A DNA stretch of 64,000 nucleotides. Source: Mermis nigrescens (lineage: Eukaryota > Nematoda > Enoplea > Mermithida > Mermithidae). The stretch covers positions 1-64,000 of the forward strand of contig JAVLUZ010000343.1 of assembly GCA_036768485.1 (NCBI GenBank). The letters are read 5' to 3'. The translations under genes were made by a program, and so were the position numbers. A model generated the notes under the pieces. The model was not told where the DNA came from. It worked only from the letters and a program-made list of their open reading frames with translations, and did no database searches. Shown here piece by piece: positions 45,266 through 56,341 of the stretch; position 1 is the stretch's first letter; every line of letters begins with the position of its first letter.

Positions 45266-47352
45266 TAGTACTGCACACTTTGCAAATTTTACTACCCGGG
45301 TACCCGGCTATTTCATTACCCGGGTACGCGGGTATACCCGGTAGGACCTTAGATGGAAGAGAATGCAGTGAACATCGTTCATTTACGGTTGACAGTGAAA
45401 TCTAGGCCAAAGTGATATCTAAGCAGTTGAATTATTGAAAAATTAATGCAACATTAAATAGAATCGAGGCTGTAATCTGAAGAATCCGTATGCATTTAAT
45501 GAAATTTAAGTCATTTTCATAATTCGAAGCAAAAAATTGTGAAGCAGGTTTTGTATCTGCATAGCGTCATTAAATCATTTGAAGCAGGAAAACACATTGA
45601 CGGAAAGTAATTTTCAAATCAACAGGAAATAGAAAATTTATTCAAAAACAAGTTCATCTGGAGCTGACTGCAGAGGCGTAGCCAGGATTTTGGTTCGGGG
45701 GGCATGAACAAAAATTTTTTAAGACTACTTTTGCATTGAATGCCAGTAACGTTATGTATAGTAAAACTGAGTTTTTCGACCTTTAGTAGTGTAGCCTAGC
45801 TAATTTATGGGTTTCTGACGATCAATAGTGTAAAGCAGTGCGAAGTGCCGAAAATTTTTGGAATTTCCACCGTTTTCATATAGAATTTACGGCGTTTCTA
45901 TTGACAAACAGTTCGGAATTCATAAGTGGGGCAAAGTGCCAAGAAATTTAGTCATTTTTTTACCGCCCTAACATTCTGTAGTTCTGTGAACTTATAGTCT
46001 GACAGAGCAGGAAAATTATCAAATTTGTACAGAACAGTTTTAGCAGTTCAAGCTTCTAACAAGAAAACTGCGAATTACTTACTTTGCCTGAAGATATTTT
46101 GAGTGACTCAGGCGTTTTAAACGCAATGCTGGAGCTTTACAAAAAGAAAGAACAGTAACTGGCGGCGCTATGCGCCGGAAAATTTTGACGTTTTTGCAAC
46201 ATTAAACTCTATTTAAAACCGCTTAAATCATACAAAACAGACAAATTAATGCCGGCGCGACATGCCGGAAATTGTAGAGAAATTCCTAACCCTTTTACCT
46301 GGTTGTTCTCCTAAAATCTCATTGCACATGTACAACGAGATTTTATGGCGGCGGGATGTCTGGGGTGGCTAGCGAAGTCGGGGGCAGAGTCCCGGAAAAT
46401 TAAAAAAAACATTTTAATGTTAAATAGTAACGTTAAAATTTTCGCAAAATTGGCCAAATCTCGGTTTTAAAGCAAGCCCAAAAACACTTAAAATTGATGA
46501 ACTCCTACTTTGCACAAAACTCCTGAGCTTAAATGCGTTTTCCGACCCCTGTTAATTACATAGCGCAGCAACGGGTCGCTGCCTAATAAGATATAGAAAG
46601 ATGTGTCCATGAAAATTTTGTTCTTACCGTTTTCAGGCCCATTTGTGGCCTTCTAACTAACAAAATGCAGTTCAGAGTACAAGAAATGAGCAAAAACATA
46701 GAAAATTTGGCATTCCTTTCATTTAAAATAGGATTATGTGTCCTTGTAAAGAAAGAAAAACAAAGCCAAAAATAGACAAAGTGGTACACAAAAGACAAAC
46801 AAAGCAGAGAATAGACAAACTGGTACACAGCAAGCACGCGCAGTTTCATTCAATGAACAAATAGTGCATTAAATTACTAAAGTGATGAGAAGTGCTGGAT
46901 TATTTGACTGATTCAAGCTTTTAAATTCATTGGATCTATATAGCAATAAATAATAATGACTTGGCGCGAAGTGCTGGTAACTTTTGACGTTTTTGCCTTT
47001 GTGAACTCAGTCTTCTGGACACACCTTTATTGCAACAAAAAAATCAACAATATTTCTGAAAAATTTGGGGGGGGGGCAGGTGCCCCAAATGTTCACCCCA
47101 TGGCTACGCCTATGACTGACTGCTCGCTTATTCAACATTTTACGGTTGATTATATCAAATCACATTTACATTGTGATTCAATCGCACTTTAGAAGTAATA
47201 TGCTGCTTGGTTTCTAATTCAATTCTTAGCACATATTGCATAACTGCAGTGCTATTTTTACATTTTATATTAGGATTTGGGTAACCGGGTAGTAAAATTA
47301 TTTTCTACCCGGGTACTCGGTATCCCGTTCGATTACCCGCATAGCAGCTCTA
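45266..47352. mobile_element. hAT-type element, 2.09 kb, perfect 8-bp TSD
   Basis: The left end is TAGTACTGC and the complement of the right end is TAGAGCTGC. The flanking CGCACAAG is identical at 45258-45265 and 47353-47360. ACCCGGGTAC word arrays lie inside both ends (about 45290-45345 and 47278-47336). It contains another hAT element (45671-47114), and both sit inside the 15.6-kb unit. Confidence 0.82.
45671..47114. mobile_element. hAT-like element, 1.44 kb, nested, 7/8 TSD
   Basis: Ends CAGAGGCGTAGCCA at left and, complemented, CATAGGCGTAGCCA at right. Flanks GCTGACTG (45663-45670) and ACTGACTG (47115-47122) match at 7 of 8. It contains mini-hairpin motifs at about 45838, 45932, 46163, 46256 and 46964, and a family C fragment at about 45755-45870. 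Confidence 0.75.
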
Positions 47353-47402
47353 CGCACAAGTGCAAAAAAATTCGCCATTTTGTCGCAGAAAAAAGAATCT
47401 CG

Positions 47403-48640
47403 TTGATTGGTAGGTTGGTTGGTTGGTTGGTTTGTTGGTAGGTTGATTGGTTGGTAGGTTGGTTGGTTGGTTAGTTGGTTGGTTGGCCATTTAGTTGGTT
47501 GATTAGCTGGTTGGTTGGTTGGCCATTTAGTTGGTTGGTTAGCTGGTTGGTTGGTTTGCCATTTAGTTGGTTGGTTAGCTGGTTGGTTGGTTTGTTGATT
47601 GGTTGGTTGATTGGTAGGTTGGTTGGTAGGTTGGTAGGTTGGTTGGTTGGTTGGTTGGTTGGTTGGTAGGCTGGTAGGTTGGTTGGTTGGTTGGTTGGTA
47701 GGTAGGTTGGTTGGTTGGTAGGTTGGTTGGTCGGTGGGTAGGTTGATTGGTTGGTTGGTTGGTTGGTTGGTTGGTTGGTTGGTTGGTTGGTTGGTTGGTT
47801 GATTGGTAGGTTGGTAGGTTGGTTTGTAGGCCATTTAGTTGGATGGTTAGCTGGTTGGTTGGTTGGCCATTTATTTGGTTAGTTAGCTGATTGGTTGGTT
47901 GATTGATTGGTTGATTGGTAGGTAGGTTGGTTGGTTGGTTAGTTGTGTTGGTTGGCTTGGTTGGTTGGTTGGCTGCGTAGGTCGGTTGGTTGGTTGGTTG
48001 GTGGGCCATTTAGTTGGTTGGTTAGCTGGATGATTGGTAGGCCATTTGGTTGGTTGGTTGGCTGGTTGGTTGGTCGGTAGGTTGGTTGGTTAGTTTGTTG
48101 GCCATTTAGTTGGTTGGTTAGCTGTTTGGTTGGTTGGCCATTTAGCTGGTTGATTGGTTGGTTGGTTGATTGGTAGGTAGGTTGGTTGGTAGGTTGGTTG
48201 GTTGGTTGGTTGGTTGGTTGGTTGGTTGGTTGGTTGGTTGGTTTGGTTGGTTGGTTAGCTATTTGGTTGGTTTGCCATTTAGTTGGTTGGTTAGCTGTTT
48301 GGTTGGTTGATTGGTTGGTTGGTTGGTTAGGTTGGTTGGTTGGCTGGCTGGTTAGCTGGTTGGTTGGTTGGTTGGTTGGTTAGCTGGTTGGTTGGTTGGC
48401 CATTTAGTTGGTTGATTGGTAGGTTGGTTGATTGGTTGGTTGGTTGGTTGGCCATGGTTGGTTGGTTGGTTGGTTGGTTGGTTAGTTGGTAGGTTGGTAG
48501 GTGGTAAATTGGTTGGTTGATTGGTAGGTAGGTTGGTTGGTTGGTTGATTGGTTGGTTAAGTTAGTTGGTTGTTTAGTTGATTGGCCAGCTAGTTGGTTG
48601 ATTGGTTGGCCTCTTGGTTGGCTGGTTGATTGATTTTGCT
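47403..48640 (+). repeat. (TTGG)n array with GCCATTTAG punctuation
   Basis: About 1.24 kb of TTGG tetranucleotides, regularly interrupted by variant phrases such as GGCCATTTAGTTGG and GGTTAGCTGG. It therefore has a higher-order pattern, not a pure microsatellite. Long Pro-Thr-Asn-Gln or Gly-Trp-Leu-Val frames through it are artefacts. It ends about 510 bp before the right end of the 15.6-kb unit. Confidence 0.92.
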
Positions 48641-48713
48641 TGATTATTCATTATCTCTCAATCTTTCCTTATCTTTCTTTTCACTACTATTCCAATTTAA
48701 ACCTTAGTTTTCT

Positions 48714-48760
48714 GTGGCCACCGGCCAGAGGTTCTGTGGGTACCGGTGGCCACAGGGTGG
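48714..48760. repeat. Hairpin with 13-bp stem
   Basis: CTGTGGCCACCGG and CCGGTGGCCACAG are perfect inverted repeats separated by 18 bp that include GGTTCTGTGGGTA. The same GGTTCTGTGGGTACCGG phrase occurs at about 42394 after the transposase remnant. Confidence 0.75.
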
Positions 48761-49065
48761 ACACAGTGGACGGTATTCCCCACCTATGCTACTGATGCGT
48801 TTATTACGTGTTCGTTTTTTACTGTGTTGGAAGGGCGAGAATTGTTGCACCTTCACTGTTACTGATCCAATGCTTAAATTGTTTAACACTAAAATGTACG
48901 GTCGTAGCATTTGTGATGATGATATCGTGTGCCTTAATTAATCGTTATAACTTTCTGATGAAGCCTTGTTTAATGCAAAATGCGTTTAATGTGGTAGATA
49001 TTTAAGTGCAATAGTTGATTTGAATAAATTTTAGCCGTTTTGTTATTTATCAAGTGTATACATTG

Positions 49066-49135
49066 TTTGTCCGGTTTTGTCCAGAATTTAACTGTGCTCT
49101 TGTCCGGTTTTAAATGTTGGTATGTCCGGTTGGTC
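49066..49135 (+). repeat. TGTCCGG word array, right subterminal
   Basis: Four TGTCCGG or TGTCCAG words just inside the right end, in the same orientation as the left array. The words are therefore direct, not inverted, repeats. Confidence 0.78.
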
Positions 49136-49165
49136 TTTTTCAGAGTTGGCAACACTGATTCTGTG

Positions 49166-51100
49166 TTGCTTGCCCTCGCCCAATGCCCAGGGTTCCTCTT
49201 TAGGGGTGCTGGCGTCGCCTATTCTCAACCATTACTTAAGGATTTTTTAGGCAGTTTGGGGTTAAAATTGGGTTTTTTTCGACAAGAGCCACTTGGCAAC
49301 CCTGGTATTGCCAACCGTGAGTTTGCGTTTTGTCATGAGTTTTTTTGAGATTTTTTTTCTGAATATGCGTGATTTTTCTCTGAAAAATGTGTTTTTCTTG
49401 CATGCAATTTCAGATGCTTTTTTGACCAAAAAACGGCCATAAAACAACTGAAAAACGGCCAAAAAACGCATGTTTCTTCCAAAAAATCGAAGACTCGATT
49501 GCTCGAGCTCAGTGCTGAGATTAGGTAACTACGATTTTATTTGCATTATTGGAGTTTTTGACGAATATGGTAAAGTAAAGTTTATGCCTGCATTGTTTGC
49601 CTACCTAAATCGAGATTCGAGTTGCTAAAATGTCTTATGAAAGTGAAAAATCTTGCTTTCCGATCGGGTTAAAGGTAAAATCCTGAAACGGAAATGGAAA
49701 ATGGAAAAAAAGGTAAAAGCCGAAAATGGAAAGTGGAAAACTGCGCAAAAAAGCCGGAAAATGGAAAAATGGTTAAACTCCGGAAAATGGAAAATTTCCA
49801 TTTTTGATTTTTTCACTGAAAATGGTTCTTTTTATGAAAGATTAAGCTAAAATCTTGGACATTTTGATGCCTTTAGTTGAAATTTGTCATCCATGGTCAC
49901 GGTTGTTGAAAATCGCTGGAAAATGGGGAGTATATTATGAGAATAAGGTGACTGCCATCAAATTTTCAAAAAAAACGTGATTTTGGCGCCTTTTTCAAAC
50001 AATAATCTTTAACTTAGAGGTCCAGAAAAAAACTGTCGGAAAACCATGCGAGTGAAGAAAAACTTTTCGAAAAAAATTTGTTTCAAAGATTTTTTCACTC
50101 TCATGGTTGACAGATCGTGTTTTCAACATCTACGCTATAGATTATTGCTTGAAAAGGCATAAAATCACGTTTTTTTGAAAATTTGTACTTTGGCACTAGC
50201 ATCTATACATCGACCTGAGCAGGAGCGACCTCGACCTAAGCAGCTGTAAACACTTTTTCAGATATACTAAGACTTAAGCATCTATACATCGACCTGAGCG
50301 GGAGCGACCTCGACCTGAGCAGCTTTAAACATACCTTTTCAGATATACTAAGCCTCAAGGCTTCAAGTATAATAGAAGTAAAAACGGCAATATTGAGAAT
50401 AGCCCAGTTCGTCTCAATTAATTTGTTATCCTTAAACACATGAAGTTCAACAGCCTGTAACTCGCTCAATAATGCCGACCGACACCTAATTCTTTCAGAT
50501 TTTGAATTCCTTGACCCTTTAGTTAGATTAAATCATCCATGCAAAGTTAATTTTCTAGGTCGCCTTTATTCTCAATATTAGCCGAAAAATGGGAAAAACT
50601 GGGACAAGATTCAGGAAAATGGACACAGAAAAATAGAATTTTTTCAATTTTTTTTCTACTGAAAATGGTTCTTTTATGAAAGATTAGGAATTCTGAAAGA
50701 ATACGGTGACCTTCGTGTTTTTTTTGTCAAAAATGCCATTTTCCTGGATTTTTCGGCATTACTTCGAATCCAAAAAAGGTGGCTTTATCGATCGGAATGC
50801 GGTTTTTTTCTTCGCATGTTTTGAAAAAATTCTCTTTTCAGATTTAAATTCGTAGGCAACAGCAATTGCTTGCGGATTCAGATTGATGCCAGACATGGGC
50901 CAAGCCTAAGGCATACAATGGAGCAGAAGATTGCTCCCTCAGCTTCTGCTCGCTCCGCAATTTCCGCAGTCTAGGCCTAAGCCTAAGACTTGGTAAGCCC
51001 GCTCAGTCACAGTCCCAGACGCTTCGGAGACTAATCCGAAACATTCCCAAAAGGCAGAGCTTACTTTTCCTTATCCTTAAACACACGAACTTCAACAGCA
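49166..51100. repeat. Degenerate GGAAAATGG-word repeats; no gene
   Basis: Clusters of GGAAAATGG and TGAAAATGG words occur at 49665-49805 and 50585-50630, followed both times by GAAAATGGTTCTTTT-ATGAAAGATTA. A reverse cluster is at 52565-52700. A short inverted pair (CAGGGTTCCTC at 49198; ACTTGGCAACCCTG ending 49304) hints at another small element, but its flanks match at only 5 of 8. Confidence 0.5.
50197..50345 (+). repeat. 20-bp minisatellite fragment (family E)
   Basis: Two short stretches of CATCTATACATCGACCTGAG followed by GGAGCGACCTCGACC, with TTAGGC-like complements. The structure matches the other family E arrays. Confidence 0.75.
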
Positions 51101-51113
51101 TTTAACTCGGTCA

Positions 51114-51115
<2 letters not shown>

Positions 51116-51166
<51 letters not shown>

Positions 51167-51174
51167 TTTATTGG
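51116..51174. repeat. (AAT)n microsatellite, tail of a retrotransposon
   Basis: About 19 AAT/TAA units directly beyond the 3' end of the minus-strand retrotransposon at 51175-52370. It is read as its tail. Confidence 0.85.
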
Positions 51175-52370
51175 CTGTTACTTTAAATATTACGAGTTTA
51201 CGTACCCAATTATGTAAAACGTGGCCGCAAATAGAGAGCATATGAGAATAACGCCCGAGTATTCAATGTTATACGTTCTATAAGATCTAATGCATAGCGT
51301 GGTTACTGGTACATAAAAAAAATAAAAATCAGATGAAATTGAAGAGTTAAATAAACAAAAATTTGCAAAACTTGTCAAATAAATGAAAAAGATAAAAGTT
51401 TATTAGTAAGTAAAGTCACGGCGTACAGGCAGTGCTCTTATGTACGCCCCTTAAGAAATCCTAATAAATTAAGCTTTGAAACCATAACCCTAAATTGTTT
51501 AAAATTTCTGCAGTCAACAATACATTGTGGCAATGTATTCCAAATTCTATCCACCCTGTTTGCAAAATAGTTCTTTCTGCAATCTAAATGAGATTTTGTA
51601 ATATACAACTTTAGGTCGTTATTTGACCTAGTACCCCTGTTACGTGCAGATTCGAAAAAATCTGAAACGAAAAGCATTCCCTTAATTATCCTACGCCGTG
51701 TTTCGAGTCTTTCAAGATCTAACAAATGCAATCGTTCTCTATAAAGACAAATCCTGCTGTTGATGCCGCCAAAGTATTCCGTTTTGTAAATTTACGTTGA
51801 ACATTATCAATTTGCTTGACGTCTTTATCAGGTAAGGATTCCAAACCACTGTACTATACTCTAGTATCGGTCTTATAAACTTTAAATGCTTTCACCATCA
51901 AATCAATATTTCTGGAAATAAAGTTTTCTGTATCAAAGCAACTCTGGAAGCTTTTGGATGCAATATCCACACAATGAGTGCTAGAGGACAGGTCACTACT
52001 AACAAAAACTCCTAAAATCCTTGATAGAAGCTTCTGCATCTGCTAAATCTTTTAAGGAAAGGTTATAGATGTTTTTAGGGTTGCCATATCCCAAATACAA
52101 GGTTGCACGTTTGTCATAACTTATTTGCAGTTGCCATTTTTCGGTCCACCCATGCAATGAATCTAGGTCTGCTTGTAAGGAAGTGAAATCACGTGAAAAA
52201 TTAAATATTTTTAAATCATCAGCAAACAGCATGATATTGCTATGCTTGATACGATCGACCAGGTCATTAATAAAAACCAAAAATAATGTAGGCTCTAGCA
52301 CACTACCTTGGGGAACACTGCTAATTATCAAAATAGGGACTGAAAGAAAACCATTTATTTTTCACTTTTT
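51175..52370 (-). pseudogene. Retrotransposon ORF2 3' part, minus strand, broken
   Basis: SVPQGSVLEPTLFLVFIND (motif B), MLFADDLKIFNFSRDF (motif C), then LSSSTHCVDIASKSF and the C-terminal LDCRKNYFANRVDRIWNTL block ending FLKGRT at 51438. It belongs to the same type as the elements at 19310 and 23387. It is 5'-truncated before motif B, with three frame breaks. Confidence 0.85.
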
Positions 52371-54340
52371 GTGACCTACCCAAATAATGCCGACCGCCAC
52401 CTAATTCTCTCAGAACTGAATTCCCTGACCCTTAATTAGAGTAAATCAACCAGGCAAAAAAGTTAATTTCTAGGAGGTCACTACATTCTCCATATAAGCC
52501 AAAGTTATGCTGAAATTGTGGATATTTTGATGTCTTCAGTTGAAATTTCGCATTCGTGGTCAAGGTAGAAAAATCGCCTGAAAATGGAAAAATGGGTAAA
52601 ATTTGAAAATGGAAGATTTTTCTATTTTCCTTTTCCATTTTCTATTTCAGGATTTTACCCATTTTTCCATTTCCATTTCCCATTTCCAAATTTTACCCAC
52701 GCCCGCTAATTTTTTATTGCATTCTACGGTAGTAATTGGCTGATAAATATTATTATTATACAAATACAAATACAAATATTTTATTTTTCGTCGCACAAAA
52801 AAGAACACAATAAGAAAAGAAACATTAATATACATTTGCAATACAATTAAGAGTTATCCATCAGGCGGAGCTCGAGACAATGTTCAACATTTTAACTTAT
52901 GCACAAAACATGATTTTCGACTGTTGTAAGTACCGATATTCAACAAAAATGTTGAAAAAGGTGCGGAAAGAAAGAAAGATTTTAATTTTTTAACTTTTTC
53001 ATTCTATCATGATCTTTTTTCATCATTCTATTTTCATAGTTTTTGGATTTGCATAAGAATTTGGATTTGTACCAGAATATGAACTATGCCTAAATGGAGA
53101 GAAGGCGAAAATTGTGGAGCGAGCGGAGCAGTGCAATCTTGGCTTTAGTCAACACAGGCTTGGCTCATATGCGGTGGCGTAAATGCAATCTGTAAGCATG
53201 GGCGTACGTAGGGGGCGGCCACCTCCATAGCCCTGAAATAATTTTGGAAAGGTAAGATAATGCATGGGGAAAATAACGAGAAGATTTGCGTCTTTTTCAT
53301 CGAAAGATTCAAAAATTTTTGGCGCTTTGCACCGTTGGATCTTTATTTTCTAGGTATAAGTTTGGCTTAAGCGCGGCTAAAAAACGTCATTTTTCATAGC
53401 CTGTTAAGAGAAGATAAATTTTTTTTGAAAAATTTCAATTTTATGAGCTTAATGGATAGAGCATGTTCGGATCGGAAACGTCGGAAAATGCTCTTTATTT
53501 TGCGCATCGGCGAACAAATCCCGGAATATAGGGTCACCAATCTTAGACCACCGCCCCCTTTAAAAGTCCTCCCTACACCCCTGCCTCCCCGCCTTTAGGT
53601 AATTAAGATGCCTATAATAAAGCTCGAATTTCATATGGTCTAATCACTAAAACTAAAAAAGGAAGTTTAATACCTAAATAGAATTTTGTTTTTATTTTCC
53701 GCGCTTTTTTCATCATTTTTGTGAGAACATCTTTGCTCGAAACACCTAAAAACCACACGTTTTTTTGTTGGAAAAATCGAAGTGTTAAAGATTGCTTGCT
53801 ACACAAAAACAGACATTTTGGCGGAAATTATTTACATATTATCGCTTATCGTGTCGAAGATTTCAAAAAAATGTTTTAGTCCGAAACTTCCTAGTCTTTT
53901 TGAAAGCGCAGAAAAAGAGTAGAAAAAAATTTATTTTTCAAGCCGAATTAACGGGAGTTGGGAGTTTTGTTTGAACCGTATTCTAGAATTATTCTGGTGC
54001 TAGCGACTACTAAGTCAATTTATTTTGAAACTTAGACTTATTAATGTGAGGTTATTATCTGTTTCTCCAAATAAGTAGGATCTAATTCTAGGCGTATGTG
54101 TCTTTGTGGTTTACGCTCTGTAAATGTTTTGATCGGAAACGTGGAAATATACTTTATTTTGGGCACCTGCTAATATACCTATCCCGAAAGTTACCCATTT
54201 TCGAACCGCTTCCACTTCAAAAAATTCTTCATACGTCCCTGAATTAGGTCCTATATTATTAGGATATCATATTACCTTATTATCTAAAGGTATTCATTCA
54301 CTAAGACTTTATTTACGCTGCCTTATTTTAATCTTTTCAG
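52371..54340. other. No gene seen; repeat fragments upstream of BRCC36
   Basis: A GGAAAATGG cluster lies at about 52565-52700 and a minus-strand retrotransposon tail (TACAAATACAAATACAAATATTTTATTTTT) at about 52757-52850. A pair of related sequences with CAAGCCTAAGG-type ends (about 50890 and 53165) lacks matching flanks. A variant mini-hairpin (GGCGCTTTGCACC) lies at about 53321. Any BRCC36 promoter or 5' exon should lie here, but I cannot point to it. Confidence 0.4.
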
Positions 54341-54359
54341 CGTTAAACGGGTCTCAAAT

Positions 54360-54480
54360 ATGGTTGTAGAAAAATGTTTATTATCGTCGGACGTTTATTT
54401 TGCCTGCATGAACCACGCCTTATCAACAGAAGTCGAAGAAATAATGGGGTTGTTGATTGGATGGACTCAACCTGAAAATC
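54360..54480 (+). CDS. BRCC3: BRCC36 exon 1 (JAMM deubiquitinase, N-terminus)
   Basis: BRCC36 is a zinc metalloprotease that cleaves K63-linked ubiquitin chains, as part of the nuclear BRCA1-A complex and the cytosolic BRISC complex. This exon gives 40 codons plus one base. SSDVYFACMNHALSTE and EEIMGLLIG match the start of the MPN domain, including the conserved catalytic-site Glu in the HALST-EEIMGL context. The donor is C then GTAAGT. The ATG at 54360 is taken as the start because family proteins begin a few residues before this block. A 3' splice-like TTTTCAG at 54334-54340 suggests a preceding non-coding exon. The reading frame is intact. Confidence 0.9.
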
Positions 54481-54667
54481 GTAAGTAGTTTCTTCAGTAT
54501 TTTTCCAATTAGACATATCATTGCGTAGTGCCATTTCGGCAATGTTTATGGTAACAAAGCGAGAGGAGGCATAATATGCATATTGGAAGTGCAAAATTAG
54601 TAGGGGATTTTTCAATTGATTTCGAAAATGAACTTCATATATATACCTACCTACGTACTATACATAG

Positions 54668-55115
54668 TTTCTTAAGGTCCGAAAGTTCAGTGGGGGTAAA
54701 ATTCCAAATTTTAAGACCACTCAATCAAGGGTTTCAGCTTTTTTGCAGGTCAAATATGAAAAACGATTAAACATTCTATATAAAATGTTTTAGTGTGGAA
54801 TACTGCATTTTTTAGTGTTTTTATTCAATTCTGACTCCTTTCGTCACTTTTGTAAGTAAAAAATAGAAGAATTAATCGAAAATTTTGACTTTTCAGATCA
54901 TTTTAACCTCATTCTAGACATTTCATGGTTAGACAAAACAGAAATATATTTGTCGGCGCGTGGTGCCGAAAATTTTTCATCATCTTTGCTACTTTCGTTC
55001 CCAAAAATCATGCAGAAAATGTTTGATACATAGTTCCAAATCGTCTGACAGTGATCCGAGTCTTGGACCAGGGGTAATACCCCTCACTCCGCCTATCGGA
55101 ATATGTGCTACTACA
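54668..55115 (+). repeat. Family B repeat in BRCC36 intron 1
   Basis: It shares ordered blocks with 8519-8965: GGTCCGAAAGTTCAG, GCAGGTCAAATATGAAAAA, CGTCACTTTTGTAAGTAAA, TTTTCAGATCATTT, AAAATCATGCAGAAAATG and TCGTCTGACAGTGA. It contains a variant mini-hairpin (GGCGCGTGGTGCC) at 54955 that the 8519 copy lacks. It makes up about half of the 868-bp intron. Confidence 0.68.
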
Positions 55116-55348
55116 TGGGTAAGTGCCCTTGGGAAGAATTTACAAGCTTCTAATTTCTGCAGGTATTTTTTATCCATGCATTAAAAGCTGGTGCCAGCTG
55201 CGCTTAAAAACGAAACTAAATGTAACGTGTTAAAGAAAACTAATGAAAGCGCGTCCCAAATTGCGCTCAGTACACATAATTTGTCCTATTGTTTCAAAAG
55301 GCCTCATTTTTTATATTTTTGTCAAAATATTTTCTCGTATTCGCTCAG

Positions 55349-55555
55349 GTTCTTGTTATATTACGCATACTTTGCCGCTCAAACGATCGGATAAACGCAA
55401 AGACAGAGTGGAGATCAGTCCGGAAGTATTATCAAGTTCGATTACAGTTTGCGAGCGTCTTAACGAAGAATTGCAAAATGGAACTCCCGACTCAAACAGG
55501 TCGATTATGCTGTCGAATGGCCATTTATCGGTTGATTTTACAAATCCATGCAATG
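55349..55555 (+). CDS. BRCC3: BRCC36 exon 2
   Basis: The acceptor is TATTCGCTCAG. The exon starts with GT, which completes the C from exon 1 as an Arg codon. It encodes 69 residues including RSDKRKDRVEISPEVL, identical to the human block except at its edge, and VCERLNEEL. Two things are unusual. The segment between MGLLIG and the RSDKRKD block is much shorter than in human BRCC36, and about 27 Asn/Ser-rich residues follow NEEL before the JAMM motif. The donor G then GTTAGT leaves one base. An earlier GTCGAT donor would put the next exon out of frame. Confidence 0.9.
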
Positions 55556-55629
55556 GTTAGTTTTCTGCGATGACTACGCATCAACGTTTGGCGGTTGGCG
55601 ATTTGGCAAAATTAACAGGCCCTAAAATT

Positions 55630-55805
55630 CAGGCACATAGCTCTGGGGGGAATGGGGGGTCCAGACACCCCCCCCCCAAAATTCAGATATAAGCGGAAAA
55701 ATATGACTTTTTAGACGTTATTTTGTGCTATTTTATGGCCTTTTTGGGCTTAGCCCCCCCAAATTGGTTTGGTCCCCCAAAATAGGAGGGCCAGCTACGT
55801 GCCTG
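55630..55805 (+). mobile_element. Family H hAT MITE, perfect 8-bp TSD, BRCC36 intron 2
   Basis: 176 bp. The left end is CAGGCACATAGCT and the complement of the right end is CAGGCACGTAGCTGG. The flanks CTAAAATT are identical at 55622-55629 and 55806-55813. Confidence 0.88.
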
Positions 55806-55992
55806 CTAAAATTTCGTAAGTATCGAAAAACTCCATTTTCGCAATTTTTGGATCCCAATTGGTAGAACTTTAGAAGAAAGGCGGAAAAAAGCATTGTTTC
55901 TATTCGTAATTTATTGACGTTTTTTATCTATTCGGACCCCCGAATTTAGACTTGGCCTTAGCGGACTTCGTGTAAGTAACAACAGTTCAGAC

Positions 55993-56148
55993 CAGTGGCG
56001 GATCCAGGATTTTCCTAAGGGGCGGAACCCTGACTTGGGCGGAAAATTTAGCCGTTTTAACCCGAAAATCGCTCAAAAATCCTCAATTTTGTGGACTATT
56101 TTGGGCCGATGGGGGAGGAGGCCGCCCCCGCCCCTAAATCCGCCTCTG
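55993..56148 (+). mobile_element. Family J hAT MITE, perfect 8-bp TSD, BRCC36 intron 2
   Basis: 156 bp. The left end is CAGTGGCGGATCCAGG and the complement of the right end is CAGAGGCGGATTTAGG. The flanks GTTCAGAC are identical at 55985-55992 and 56149-56156. The termini resemble those of the 1.39-kb element at 43261-44654. Confidence 0.88.
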
Positions 56149-56341
56149 GTTCAGACCGCTTCCCAACTCCCGCCCTTATTTATGATTGAGTCGCCATTTA
56201 ACGTGCGATTCGCTTTTGAATCGGATCGAAAGGTTGAACCTTGTATAAGTTTTTGAATGAGTGACTGTTTTCCTGAAAACGTAAAATCTTTCGGGCCTCT
56301 GAATTACACTCTTTCTAAATAATAACTATGTACTATGTATG

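Larger units (their letters stand above)
33600..49157 (+). mobile_element. Giant hAT-bounded unit, 15.56 kb, perfect 8-bp TSD
   Basis: The left end is CAGGGTTGCCAAC and the complement of the right end is CAGTGTTGCCAAC. The flanking ATTCTGTG is identical at 33592-33599 and 49158-49165. Both ends have subterminal TGTCCGG word arrays. Inside are nested retrotransposons, two family E copies, a deleted hAT transposase, hAT elements nested up to three deep and a TTGG array. The 13-bp terminal repeats plus exact TSD make a chance pairing unlikely. Most of the length is probably later insertions into a shorter hAT element. Confidence 0.82.

Noticed and set aside
47298..48383. Long Pro-Thr-Asn-Gln and Gly-Trp-Leu-Val open frames on both strands
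   Set aside because: They are direct translations of the TTGG tetranucleotide array. Both strands stay open for the same reason, and no start or splice context supports them.
49183..49312. A small hAT element with CAGGGTT/AACCCTG ends
   Set aside because: The flanking 8-mers match at only 5 of 8 and the inverted repeats are very short; too weak to call.
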